This document shows, piece by piece, positions 23,974 through 32,671 of a stretch of DNA of 64,000 nucleotides. This DNA comes from Chitinophagaceae bacterium (lineage in GTDB: Bacteria > Bacteroidota > Bacteroidia > Chitinophagales > Chitinophagaceae), in assembly GCA_024508725.1 (NCBI GenBank), contig JANINS010000004.1, forward strand, positions 204,163 through 268,162, written 5' to 3'. Position 1 is the first letter of the stretch. The number at the start of each line of letters is the position of its first letter. The notes under the pieces were generated by a model. It was not told the DNA's origin, did no database searches, and saw only the letters and a list, made by a program, of their open reading frames with translations. The position numbers and the translations under genes are program-made.

Positions 23974-25989
23974 ATGCCAGCGACAGTGAAATCCAAAAAG
24001 TCCACTTCAAAATTCCCTGAGAACATCGAACCAATGCTTGCCACGCTTGTAGATGAACCATTTCATGAACCGGGTTGGATCTACGAGATCAAATGGGATG
24101 GCTACAGGGCATTAACATATATCAACAACACAACTGTTGACATCCGTTCCCGTAACAATAAATCGTTCAACGAAAAGTTTTATCCGATCTATGATCGTCT
24201 CAAGAAATGGAAAGTGAATGCAGTATTGGATGGTGAGATCATTGTAATGAACGATAAAGGTGCAGCCGACTTCAGCGACTTGCAAGGCTGGCGAAGCGAA
24301 GCCGACGGTCACCTGGTGTATTACATCTTTGATATTCTCTGGCTCGATGGTGAAGACCTCACTAAAAAAACACTGAGTGAACGTCGAAAAATATTACAGT
24401 CAATCATTCCTGGTGGTGATGCAACACTTCGCTTAAGTGAAAGTTTTGATGCAGAAGGCAAAGAGCTATTTCAATTAGCAGAGAAGTTTGGATTGGAAGG
24501 TATCATTGCTAAGAAAGAAGACAGCCTGTACCATCCTGGTATTCGTTCGAAAGAATGGCTTAAGATCAAAACAGAAAAACGGCAGGAAGCTGTGATCGCA
24601 GGCTACACAAAGAACGAAGGCACATCAAAAAAGTTCAGTGCTTTATTATTGGGTTTGTACGAGAAGGGCGAGTTTGTTTTCATTGGTCCGGTGGGTACGG
24701 GTTTCAGTACAAAGCTGCAGGATGAGCTACTAAAAAAAATGAAGCCACTTGAAACATCCAAATGCCCTTTCAAAACTGTTCCCGATTACAACAAGCCTTC
24801 CCGTTTTCGTCCCAATCCGCCAAAAGCAGCAGTAACATGGCTAAAGCCTCAACTGGTTTGCGAGATCAGTTATCGGGAACTCACGAAAGATGGAGCGATA
24901 CGTCATCCTTCTTTCAAAGGTTTGCGTGAAGACAAGAACGCTAAAGACATTCGCCGTGAAACAGAAACTCCTGTTGAGCATGTGATAAAAGAAGAGAAGG
25001 TGCTCAACAATAAAAAGCTGCTATCAGCTCCGGCTAAAAAAGAAAGAAAAACACTACTCAATCCCAAAGAAGAAACGCAAACAAGGAATATCGGTGGTCA
25101 TGATCTTAAGTTCAGTAACCTGAGCAAAGTGTTCTGGCCAAAAGAAAAGATCACCAAGCGTGACATGCTGAACTACTATTATCAAATTGCTCCATTCATA
25201 TTACCGTATATGAAAGATCGTCCGCAAACCTTGTATCGCCATCCCAACGGGATAGAAGAGAAGCCATTCTATCAAAAAGATGTAACTGGAAAAGTACCTG
25301 GATGGATAGACACATTTCCATACTTCAGTGCAACAGAACAAAAGCAAAAACATTTTCTTGTTTGTAATGATGAAGCCAGCCTCTTATACATTGCTTCTCT
25401 TGGTTGCATTGAAATGAATCCATGGAGCAGCAGGAAACAATCACCCGATAATCCTGACTGGTGCATCATCGATCTTGATCCTGATGAAAATACTTTTGAA
25501 CAGGTGATCACAACAGCACAGGTAGTGAAACAAATCTTAGATGCGATCAATGTTCCCTGCTATCCCAAAACTTCCGGATCAACGGGAATGCACATTTATA
25601 TTCCATTAGCGGCGAAGTACGATTATGAAGACTCAAAAGAGTTTGGAAGGGTGATCGCTAAACTGGTGCATGCAGAACTTCCGGAGTTCACCAGTATCGA
25701 AAGAAAAACATCTGATCGTAAAGGAAAAATGTACATTGACTTCCTGCAGAATCGACCGCAGGCTACGGTGAGTGCACCTTATTCTTTACGTCCCAAACCA
25801 GGAGCAACCGTTTCCATGCCTTTGCATTGGGAAGAAGTGAAACATGGTCTGCAGATGAAAGACTTCACCATTCACAATGCAGTAGCAAGGGTGAGGGAAG
25901 TAGGCGACATCTTTAAGCCTGTGATCGGAAAAGGAATTAGTATAGAAAAAGCATTGAAAAAAGTGAAAGTTATTTTTGATCAAAAATGA
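23974..25989 (+). CDS. ligD: ATP-dependent DNA ligase D, ligase plus polymerase domains
   Basis: A 671-residue LigD. The N-terminal nucleotidyltransferase has the adenylated lysine K40 in YEIKWDGYRAL, LDGEIIVM and EGIIAKK, then the OB-fold to about 330. After a charged linker the primase-polymerase domain starts near 370 (RNIGGHDLKFSNLSKVFWP) with metal-binding D500 and D502 in CIIDLDPDE and YPKTSGSTGMHIYIPL. The phosphoesterase domain found in most LigD proteins is absent at both ends. LigD with Ku repairs double-strand breaks by end joining; no ku gene is in the window. ATG 23974 is chosen because upstream residues come from the repeat. Confidence 0.9.
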   Translation: MPATVKSKKSTSKFPENIEPMLATLVDEPFHEPGWIYEIKWDGYRALTYINNTTVDIRSRNNKSFNEKFYPIYDRLKKWKVNAVLDGEIIVMNDKGAADFSDLQGWRSEADGHLVYYIFDILWLDGEDLTKKTLSERRKILQSIIPGGDATLRLSESFDAEGKELFQLAEKFGLEGIIAKKEDSLYHPGIRSKEWLKIKTEKRQEAVIAGYTKNEGTSKKFSALLLGLYEKGEFVFIGPVGTGFSTKLQDELLKKMKPLETSKCPFKTVPDYNKPSRFRPNPPKAAVTWLKPQLVCEISYRELTKDGAIRHPSFKGLREDKNAKDIRRETETPVEHVIKEEKVLNNKKLLSAPAKKERKTLLNPKEETQTRNIGGHDLKFSNLSKVFWPKEKITKRDMLNYYYQIAPFILPYMKDRPQTLYRHPNGIEEKPFYQKDVTGKVPGWIDTFPYFSATEQKQKHFLVCNDEASLLYIASLGCIEMNPWSSRKQSPDNPDWCIIDLDPDENTFEQVITTAQVVKQILDAINVPCYPKTSGSTGMHIYIPLAAKYDYEDSKEFGRVIAKLVHAELPEFTSIERKTSDRKGKMYIDFLQNRPQATVSAPYSLRPKPGATVSMPLHWEEVKHGLQMKDFTIHNAVARVREVGDIFKPVIGKGISIEKALKKVKVIFDQK

Positions 25990-26069
25990 ACTCGATAGTG
26001 GATGCATGCAATCTTTTTAGGTTGATACACAACTATTATTTTAATTGAGTATAACATAACGTTAACCGC

Positions 26070-26095
26070 TTTGGATAATCGCTCGTTTATATTTG
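26070..26095 (+). promoter_or_regulatory. candidate Bacteroidota-type promoter
   Basis: TATATTTG (26088-26095) matches the -7 box TAnnTTTG. A TTTG at 26070-26073 could be the -33 box but is 14 bases away, shorter than the usual 17-23. The -7 box ends nine bases before ATG 26105, giving a very short leader. Confidence 0.4.
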
Positions 26096-26104
26096 TACAA
26101 CAAG

Positions 26105-26482
26105 ATGAGCAGCGGTATAAAACATATTATTAAGCATATTGTTTGCTGGATACTGGTTCTGCAAATTCTCAACCTCTCTATTAACTCCAGGCAAACTGCA
26201 CATTCGGCTGTAAGCAGTGTTCAATCTGAATCACTTGGTGCCCAGGAAACAGAAACTTTGTATGAGTTGATCTCGGAAGGTGTGTTTAATACTGACTTGC
26301 CCGATTCTGATGAGGAAGATGATATAGACAGTTCTTCACCTGCAATCGATCTGTATCTTTCTGATAAATTTCTTTCGAAGATTTCTTCTTATAGGCGAGA
26401 CTTGCAGCACACATCAAGGTATAGCAAGCGTATTCTATTTACACACACCGAAATTCTTTCTCCACCGCCACGGCTTGTTTGA
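26105..26482 (+). CDS. small membrane-anchored or secreted hypothetical protein
   Basis: A 125-residue protein. Its N-terminal hydrophobic helix (HIVCWILVLQILNLSI) could be a signal anchor, followed by a serine- and acid-rich segment (DLPDSDEEDDIDSS) and a basic C-terminal region ending SPPPRLV. No domain is recognised. It precedes the outer-membrane protein gene by 150 bases on the same strand, and a good -7 box lies just upstream. The pair may work together at the envelope; this is positional inference only. Confidence 0.6.
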   Translation: MSSGIKHIIKHIVCWILVLQILNLSINSRQTAHSAVSSVQSESLGAQETETLYELISEGVFNTDLPDSDEEDDIDSSSPAIDLYLSDKFLSKISSYRRDLQHTSRYSKRILFTHTEILSPPPRLV

Positions 26483-26632
26483 TGATTCTTTATGTTTTGC
26501 GATGCTTTGTATAATCATTGAGAGTAAAACTCTTATCTCAAACAATTTTATTCATTGACCATTGTTAAAACTGTGTCGTGGTAACTGATACCTAACAGCG
26601 ACACAACTTTGCGGTGGTGAAAACCATTACTC

Positions 26633-27529
26633 ATGTTAAACAGCTCGTATTACAGAGCCTGCCTTATTATCATTATATCTATCTGTACCACTAAAATCAA
26701 AGCACAAACACGGGATACATCAGCACTCAACAAAAGAAGGTCAGACAGTTCTTATATACACGAAACAGAAAAGATCAGGCAGCCTGTTAAAGTGATGCAT
26801 GCCGAACCTTTGTACATAGATCTTATCAGGGACCTCGGTGCCAGGAAAGGTGAAAAGGAATGGAACGTAGGTCTTGGGTTAACTGATAACAATGACTTTG
26901 ACAGTTATACTGCCCTTGTAGAGTATGAATTTGCCCCGATCAATCGGTTGGGATTAGAAGTTGAACTTCCTTTTACTTTTTATTATCGTACCAATGGAAA
27001 TGTAGCAAAGGATTCTATTCCACGCAATCGTTTAAACAGCCTTAAGCTGGCGGGTCAATATACATTCTTTGTATCGGAGCAGGCTAAGACCTCTCTTGCG
27101 ATTGGTTACATCCATGAGTTTGAATTAAAGCCTTTTGGCAGTAACGCAAGAGAAAGAAGCTGGAAAGGAAATATATTCAATCCATTTGTAGTTGCAGCCA
27201 AACGATGGGGTAATAACCTTCATACACTTGTTTATGCAGGGCCAGCCATCAGTCATCACTTCGATCATCCATCTTATCAAACATCATGGCAGGTGAACAC
27301 CAACTTTCATTACATGATCACAGGTACCCGAAACTTTATTGGTATTGAGTATAATAAAGAATGGGTAAAGGGTGATTTTGATATGACGATTCGCCCGCAG
27401 TTAAGGGTAGGTATATCTGATAACCTGATGATTGGAATTGTAGCTGGTATTCCGGTAAAACGGGAGAACCAAAGGTCCAGCACTTTTTTACGGCTTATTT
27501 ATGAACCAAAGAATAAACACCATACATAG
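26633..27529 (+). CDS. outer-membrane beta-barrel-like conserved protein
   Basis: A 298-residue exported protein. An N-terminal hydrophobic stretch (ACLIIIISICTTKIKAQ) acts as signal peptide. A conserved opening HAEPLYIDLIRDLGARKGEKEW is followed by many amphipathic strands (YTALVEYEFAPINRLGLEVELPF, LVYAGPAISHHFDHPSY, NFHYMITGTRNFIGIEY) and a final strand ending in an aromatic-rich sequence. It fits an outer-membrane barrel of unknown cargo. Start ATG 26633 is the only one upstream of the signal sequence. Confidence 0.7.
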   Translation: MLNSSYYRACLIIIISICTTKIKAQTRDTSALNKRRSDSSYIHETEKIRQPVKVMHAEPLYIDLIRDLGARKGEKEWNVGLGLTDNNDFDSYTALVEYEFAPINRLGLEVELPFTFYYRTNGNVAKDSIPRNRLNSLKLAGQYTFFVSEQAKTSLAIGYIHEFELKPFGSNARERSWKGNIFNPFVVAAKRWGNNLHTLVYAGPAISHHFDHPSYQTSWQVNTNFHYMITGTRNFIGIEYNKEWVKGDFDMTIRPQLRVGISDNLMIGIVAGIPVKRENQRSSTFLRLIYEPKNKHHT

Positions 27530-27565
27530 ACTTAATAATACATCACCTTAATTAAATCTTACACC

Positions 27566-27874
27566 ATGACTGAGTTTTTAATAGTTGATTTCAAATTTCG
27601 CCGGGCTTTGTATAAATCCCTGATCTTATGCAAGAGAAAGAATGATAGTGCAGAATATCGTGTAACAGTGATGAATGGTGCTCTTGAAAAGAAATTGTGC
27701 AGTAACAATATTATTGAAGAGCAGCATGGACAACTCAATATTACTTATTCTGCCGACACATTGCATAACAGGATAAAAATGAAGATCGCTAAAGCATTAG
27801 GTAAAATCGTGGGCAAACGCATTAATAAGTTTGTATTGAGACGACGAGCAAAAAAGTTGAAAGTATTAACGTAA
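27566..27874 (+). CDS. hypothetical small basic protein
   Basis: A 102-residue soluble protein. The first two thirds look like a small alpha/beta fold (EFLIVDFKFRRALYKSLILC, EYRVTVMNGALEKKL), and the last third is a strongly basic helix (MKIAKALGKIVGKRINKF, then LRRRAKKLK) which could bind nucleic acid or membrane lipids. It is 36 bases downstream of the barrel protein and may be co-transcribed. No family recognised. Confidence 0.5.
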   Translation: MTEFLIVDFKFRRALYKSLILCKRKNDSAEYRVTVMNGALEKKLCSNNIIEEQHGQLNITYSADTLHNRIKMKIAKALGKIVGKRINKFVLRRRAKKLKVLT

Positions 27875-27906
27875 CAGGTACGGTAAAGTATTCTATCACA
27901 TCGTGT

Positions 27907-28362
27907 TTATATAAACTTCCTGATGCTCATCATCATGCCCAGGTGCAATCCTTCATGGTAATTGTTGAATTCAAAAGCATCTTCGATCGAACCTAAGTGA
28001 AAGCCTGTAATGGTTGTCCGTTCTGTGTAAGTAGTGAACAAACCTGACTTGTGATCAGTTTCAGTTATAGATATAAGTGATAACAACAACGACCTCAGTT
28101 CATCAACCTCAGCTTGCGAAATCGCTGCTGTTGGTTTTGTTCCCGGTTTATATTTTTCAACCATCGCATCAGGTATATGGATGGATAACCCCGAACCCTT
28201 ATAAACGATCATCTGCTGTGCAACAATGATGTGGCCTAAGTTCCATGCAAGATTATTACTAAAGCCTGCAGGTATCTTGTTGAGTTGCTCCAACGAATAA
28301 TTATTCACCAGATCAAGACATAGTTTCCTGCCTGTTGACCAGGCTTTGAAAGTTTGTTTCAT
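27907..28362 (-). CDS. DinB-family protein
   Basis: A 151-residue four-helix protein of the DinB/YfiT fold. The metal-binding histidines are visible at NLAWNLGHIIVAQ, and the pair in NNYHEGLHLGMMMSI near the C-terminus. Members include bacillithiol and mycothiol transferases and many uncharacterised proteins. Given a YtxJ homologue in this window a thiol-transferase role is conceivable but not shown. A second DinB protein is at 40914-41393. Confidence 0.85.
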   Translation of the reverse strand: MKQTFKAWSTGRKLCLDLVNNYSLEQLNKIPAGFSNNLAWNLGHIIVAQQMIVYKGSGLSIHIPDAMVEKYKPGTKPTAAISQAEVDELRSLLLSLISITETDHKSGLFTTYTERTTITGFHLGSIEDAFEFNNYHEGLHLGMMMSIRKFI

Positions 28363-28475
28363 AAAACAAATTTAGATGTTGGCGAGGATATGCATTAATA
28401 ATGCGTTGTAAAGGCTTCATTCTTCATGCATTCGTTACTTCATCCATCAATTTGCTTAATTGTGTATTCCATTTT

Positions 28476-28757
28476 TCATCTCTGCTTTTCTTCAGGAACT
28501 TTATGAAGAATAAAGATTTCCTCGATCTTAGATTTAGCGAATGTTGTGTACGAGTTTATCTCATCAAGTGTCTTAGCAAATTCCGTATGAAACATCAAGC
28601 CATAAATGCCTAGAGTAAGTGAGTAAGGAGCTATTGTACCATCTTTTTCTATTGTGATACGGGCACCACTTAAATGTTCAATATCTGTAATGATCTTTCC
28701 GCATTCAGAACCAATGGAACTGATGGTACTCCCTTTATCGTAATCAATCCAATTCAT
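28476..28757 (-). CDS. hypothetical small protein
   Basis: A 93-residue protein of mixed alpha/beta character without signal peptide, beginning MNWIDYDKGSTISSIGSE and ending in a charged helix. It looks like a single-domain family of unknown function. It lies 29 bases from the RDD gene on the same strand; both and the next hypothetical gene are probably co-transcribed. Start ATG 28757. Confidence 0.55.
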   Translation of the reverse strand: MNWIDYDKGSTISSIGSECGKIITDIEHLSGARITIEKDGTIAPYSLTLGIYGLMFHTEFAKTLDEINSYTTFAKSKIEEIFILHKVPEEKQR

Positions 28758-28786
28758 AATTTCAGTAGAACAAAGAATTGATTTGT

Positions 28787-29212
28787 TTAAACGATATCTC
28801 TTTTCTTTATCATCACACTTGCGGCAGCAAAGTCATGAATTGCCCTGCGTTCTGTGTTGCCGTTGATCGTTAAAAAAGAAATCCATCCCAGGCTGAACTT
28901 GAGTATATACCGAATATAGGCCTGCAGTAAATTAATTCGTCGACTGTTGTCTGAAATTCTTCTTACACGTATATCTTTTACGAAGTTGCCTACTGTACAT
29001 CCAAGGCTGGTTGACAAAGGTTCATACAAACCCCAGATAGCAAAGAACAAAATCATCCGTATCCAGTCGGGCACATTATTGTATTGATCTAAAAGGTTTG
29101 CGGCCATGAACATTAAGAACACGATAAAACAGGTGTCTATTAATGTTGACTGGAATCTTTCAGAGAGGCTTGGATAGATGACTTCTGTAACTGGGGCAGT
29201 TAAATTTTCCAT
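28787..29212 (-). CDS. RDD-family membrane protein
   Basis: A 141-residue protein with about three membrane helices and the RDD signature: SLSERFQSTLIDTCFIVFLM (R..D arrangement in helix 1), GLYEPLSTSLGCTVGNFVKDIRVRR between helices 2 and 3, and RAIHDFAAASVMI at the end. RDD proteins are of uncertain role, some being sodium/proton antiporters or transport accessories. Start ATG 29212. Confidence 0.85.
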   Translation of the reverse strand: MENLTAPVTEVIYPSLSERFQSTLIDTCFIVFLMFMAANLLDQYNNVPDWIRMILFFAIWGLYEPLSTSLGCTVGNFVKDIRVRRISDNSRRINLLQAYIRYILKFSLGWISFLTINGNTERRAIHDFAAASVMIKKRDIV

Positions 29213-29286
29213 AGCAGTAGATTGTCGTCTGAAGTTACTGCTTTACCCCATTCGAGAAACTAGAGGTTACAGGTATCTGGACAGAA

Positions 29287-29721
29287 TTATTTAGACCCAC
29301 ATCTATAAACAGCTCCTGCAATAGTTCCACCCACCAGGTATAAACCAAAAGCCATCAACTTTGTTTGAGTAGTTCTGTTGCTGTAAGCGACATTCAATCC
29401 AAATTTGCCGGGTAATAATATAGCACCTGCACCGGCAGCAGCGCCTAATATTGTTCCAGAAGCGATCGCTTTCTTTTTGCCCGCAATGGCAACAAGAGCA
29501 TAGTATAAACCATTCACCACAACATCGGCCGCCATGGTACTGTAGTAGACAACGCTGCTTTGCCTGGCTTCTTTAAAAGGTATCCCTGTGATCTTAGAAA
29601 GACTTTGTACACCCAACAGGTCCATCCTTGGTGCATCTGCACGGGTGTTCTTTAAAAGCTGGTGTATGGCTGTTACTATTATTGAGCCTGCAAGCCCGGC
29701 ACCGATTGCTGCTGTTTTCAT
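29287..29721 (-). CDS. hypothetical membrane protein
   Basis: A 144-residue protein with an N-terminal hydrophobic helix (AIGAGLAGSIIVTAIH) and two Ala/Gly-rich hydrophobic segments (IASGTILGAAAGAGAILLPG, LMAFGLYLVGGTIAGAV). Between them are DLLGVQSLSKITGIPF and VVYYSTMAADVVVNGLYYAL. It is probably an inner-membrane protein; no function is known to me. Start ATG 29721. The gene is followed on the same strand by the RDD gene. Confidence 0.6.
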   Translation of the reverse strand: MKTAAIGAGLAGSIIVTAIHQLLKNTRADAPRMDLLGVQSLSKITGIPFKEARQSSVVYYSTMAADVVVNGLYYALVAIAGKKKAIASGTILGAAAGAGAILLPGKFGLNVAYSNRTTQTKLMAFGLYLVGGTIAGAVYRCGSK

Positions 29722-29877
29722 AACTCTCTTTTAACCCATATACGATAAATAGAGTGCCATATCTCAGCCATTCAGCAGAAATATTTCATAAGGATGTGCT
29801 CAAAAAATAATACAGAGTTAATATTCGCAATGGTATATCTGCTTTCCATTTCTACCTAAAACTGCTAATTTGCTTAC

Positions 29878-31242
29878 ATGAATGAAGCTTTATGGAAACA
29901 GGTAGAGGATTTTGATATTGAAGATAACTACCAGGAGTACGGCTTCGCTACAAGACTCTCAGATGAGCAGTGCTGGACACGGCAGTTTACCAAAGGTGCA
30001 ATACTGGAATATAAAAAGTTCATGTACCTCGCTGCCACTTCAACTAAAATGGTTTCACCTTCTGAGATTGTGGATATGGTGTGGCATCAGCACCTGCTGT
30101 TCAGTAAATCATACAGTGCTTTTTGCGAGATATTAGGTAAACAAATAGAACATGTACCCTCTACTCATAATCGGAATGAACAAGCAAGGTTCGCTGCAGC
30201 AAAAGAACATACCACTCGCTTGTACATCGAAACATTCGGGCAACAACCAAAGCAATTCTGGGAGTACCGGACTATGCTGGATACCGTAGAACTCGCTACT
30301 TCGAGACTAACTATGAAAAATATTAATGTACTTGCAGTAGTTTTCATACTCCTGCTTGTTATACCATTTTACTTGTTGTTAAAGCCTTTGTATGTACATA
30401 TTGACAATCCTGATTTTGTTATAGGTTATTTGTTATTGATCACCATTACAGCCATTGTTTTGGAGATGTATAACAGGAAAGCCTTCGCAAACATGGTGGC
30501 CAGAATGCCTGCAGATAGTTTCGTATATCTCCTGCATCCGTTCGAATTGATCTACCTGAAAACCGGGAAGCTGCAACACGTGATTCACGGCGTGATGAAT
30601 GATATCTTAGATCTGAACAAAGCCGTTGCTTATGGTGATCGATCAATTGAGCTGAATGATAGCTCGTACAATTCTCCTGAGCAATTCCAGGCAATCAGCT
30701 TGATGCAGGAAACAGGAAGAACCTACTATCACCGGATCGTGCATGAGTTGGTGGCGAAACCCATGTTTGCTGTGATCAGGAAAAGCATGGATGCATTCCT
30801 TGCTCATTTCCGGCGATCTGAACACTTCATCAGCATCTATGCAATAAACATCATGGTTGCAAGTTTGATCTTCCTAGTTGTCTTCACCCGTATGATAACA
30901 GGAACGCTGCGGGATAAACCTACAGGGATCATCATCTTCGTCATGTTTGCTACTGTTATTGCAGCAATACTGATGATGGCAAGAGTTAGAAGGATGATCG
31001 CTACTATAACGCTGCCTAAGTTGTACAAAGATCAACTGGTACCTTCAAGAGGAGGCTATAACAGTTGGGAATGGCAATACTTTATGATGGGTAATGCAGC
31101 ATTGATCCCCGCATTTTTCTCCATTATTCAGCAAGCTGATCGAAGATCCGATACCGGTGGAGCTGGAGGAAGTTGTGGTTCTTCCTGTGGTTCGTGTGGT
31201 GGTGGCGGAGGAGGTTGTGGTGGATGCGGAGGTGGTGATTAG
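29878..31242 (+). CDS. GRDP-like N-domain fused to TIGR04222-type membrane domain with Cys/Gly-rich tail
   Basis: A 454-residue protein in three parts. Residues 1-130 resemble the glycine-rich-domain-protein fold (YKKFMYLAATSTKMVSPSEI and VDMVWHQHLLFSKSY). Residues 140-410 contain four hydrophobic helices with a loop LHPFELIYLKTGKLQHVIHG, similar to the TIGR04222 membrane family. The last 28 residues are Gly, Cys and Ser only (SCGSSCGSCGGGGGG and so on). Such tails are typical of TIGR04222 proteins and may bind metal or be processed. A second protease-like or transport role has not been shown. The fusion assignment is from motif memory. Confidence 0.6.
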   Translation: MNEALWKQVEDFDIEDNYQEYGFATRLSDEQCWTRQFTKGAILEYKKFMYLAATSTKMVSPSEIVDMVWHQHLLFSKSYSAFCEILGKQIEHVPSTHNRNEQARFAAAKEHTTRLYIETFGQQPKQFWEYRTMLDTVELATSRLTMKNINVLAVVFILLLVIPFYLLLKPLYVHIDNPDFVIGYLLLITITAIVLEMYNRKAFANMVARMPADSFVYLLHPFELIYLKTGKLQHVIHGVMNDILDLNKAVAYGDRSIELNDSSYNSPEQFQAISLMQETGRTYYHRIVHELVAKPMFAVIRKSMDAFLAHFRRSEHFISIYAINIMVASLIFLVVFTRMITGTLRDKPTGIIIFVMFATVIAAILMMARVRRMIATITLPKLYKDQLVPSRGGYNSWEWQYFMMGNAALIPAFFSIIQQADRRSDTGGAGGSCGSSCGSCGGGGGGCGGCGGGD

Positions 31243-31278
31243 GTTAGATTAAGCACTTACCCAGAACCACGGCTTAGA

Positions 31279-32547
31279 TCATTCCAGTTCGAGTTGAAGT
31301 TTTGTTAGATTCTCCAGGTCCTTTGCTCTTATCTTGTATTTTTTATAATGTCCGCAGCGATAATATTTTTTGAAAGGGATAAATAAGAAATAGGCTTTTT
31401 CATATTCGTTTTCCAAAGTCCTGATCTTCTTTTTGCCATGTGCAAACATATCAATAGGAATATCTTTTAAAGTGATCGTATCGCCTTTGTATAGAATAGT
31501 AAGTGTATGGAAAAACGCATGAGTATATTTATCAGTCAATCGCCTGGGTGTTGAAGGTTTCGCTTCCACCAGAGTATCACCACAAGAAAAGCGGTTTCTT
31601 GTGTAATACGAATAGGAGAGGATCGATATTCCATTCTTCGCAAAGAGGTTTACCAGGTGGGTGCACCTGTTGTCGGTTGAGCAGTTTAGCACACCAGGAC
31701 AATATATCTCTGCACTATAGTATGCAGAATCTCCCAGCTTCGTTTTCTTAAACTTTAGAACAGTAGTATTGTTTTTGTCGTTCTTTTTCTGAAAGAACTT
31801 TACACCCGTTTTCAATGTGGGAGCCCGGTATTGAGGAATGTAAAGTTTCATTGGACGTTGAAAACAACTGTCTGTGCAAGACACAACATAGAACGCATAG
31901 TGCGGCTCATAGCTTACTACTTTCCTGTAGTTTTTGAAACCAATATGTTTCTTTAACCAGTTTTCCTTGATCGTGAACTTATAGCTTAATTTCTTTTCAA
32001 TACGAAGACATTGGCTGTTTCGATCCCAATCGCATTTCGATAGCGTTAATGTATATCCGTCTTTTAGTGTTACAGTAGTATCGCCATCGCAATCATGCCT
32101 GGTGGTAGTATCTTTTCCCTGATCGATATCTTCTATCGCCGGCTCCTGTAGAAATAACACTATTATTTCAACTCGCCGGTTCTTTGCTTTATCGAAGGGA
32201 GTTGTATTGGCAACAATGGGCTGTTCTTCTCCTAATGCTTGTACCAGTAACAATGAATCAACTATTCCTCTTTCCAGTAAAAATGCTTTTACGGCAAGGC
32301 TTCGTTTTAACGACAACTGTTGATTGTAGCTGCTATCTGCATCGTTATCTGTATGTCCGTTAATGTATATAATGTAATTCCGCTTTCCGGCCAGCGAATC
32401 ATAGATAAGAGATAGGATCTCTTTATGTTGAGCCGTGAGCTCGTATTTGTTACTGCCAAAGCGAAGCTGGTAGATAAGACTATGTTGTTGCGCATTGCAA
32501 AAAAATGGTGCCAGGAACAGCAATAGAATTACTCCGCTGCGAATCAT
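31279..32547 (-). CDS. exported OmpA-domain protein with unusual N-terminal placement
   Basis: A 422-residue protein. A signal peptide (VILLLFLAPFFCNAQ) is followed at once by an OmpA/MotB peptidoglycan-binding domain (about residues 20-130): RFGSNKYELTAQHKEIL, IYINGHTDNDADSSYNQQLS and FDKAKNRRVEIIV. A second region of about 270 residues is rich in cysteine and basic residues and unlike any domain I know. In most proteins the OmpA domain is C-terminal, so this order is reversed. It probably anchors the unknown domain to peptidoglycan in the periplasm. Confidence 0.8.
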   Translation of the reverse strand: MIRSGVILLLFLAPFFCNAQQHSLIYQLRFGSNKYELTAQHKEILSLIYDSLAGKRNYIIYINGHTDNDADSSYNQQLSLKRSLAVKAFLLERGIVDSLLLVQALGEEQPIVANTTPFDKAKNRRVEIIVLFLQEPAIEDIDQGKDTTTRHDCDGDTTVTLKDGYTLTLSKCDWDRNSQCLRIEKKLSYKFTIKENWLKKHIGFKNYRKVVSYEPHYAFYVVSCTDSCFQRPMKLYIPQYRAPTLKTGVKFFQKKNDKNNTTVLKFKKTKLGDSAYYSAEIYCPGVLNCSTDNRCTHLVNLFAKNGISILSYSYYTRNRFSCGDTLVEAKPSTPRRLTDKYTHAFFHTLTILYKGDTITLKDIPIDMFAHGKKKIRTLENEYEKAYFLFIPFKKYYRCGHYKKYKIRAKDLENLTKLQLELE

Positions 32548-32671
32548 ATATGCTTTATAGGCTTACAATTTAGCAAGAATACAATAGCGGCAGGGTTAGT
32601 TTATCAGATAAAACCTTCATAAAAGCAAATTGGCCAGTATGGGGCACTGACCAATTAAAGCAGCACCATGA

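Noticed and set aside
27907-28362. calling DinB proteins as bacillithiol transferases
   Set aside because: Family is too diverse; only the metal-ligand pattern is visible.
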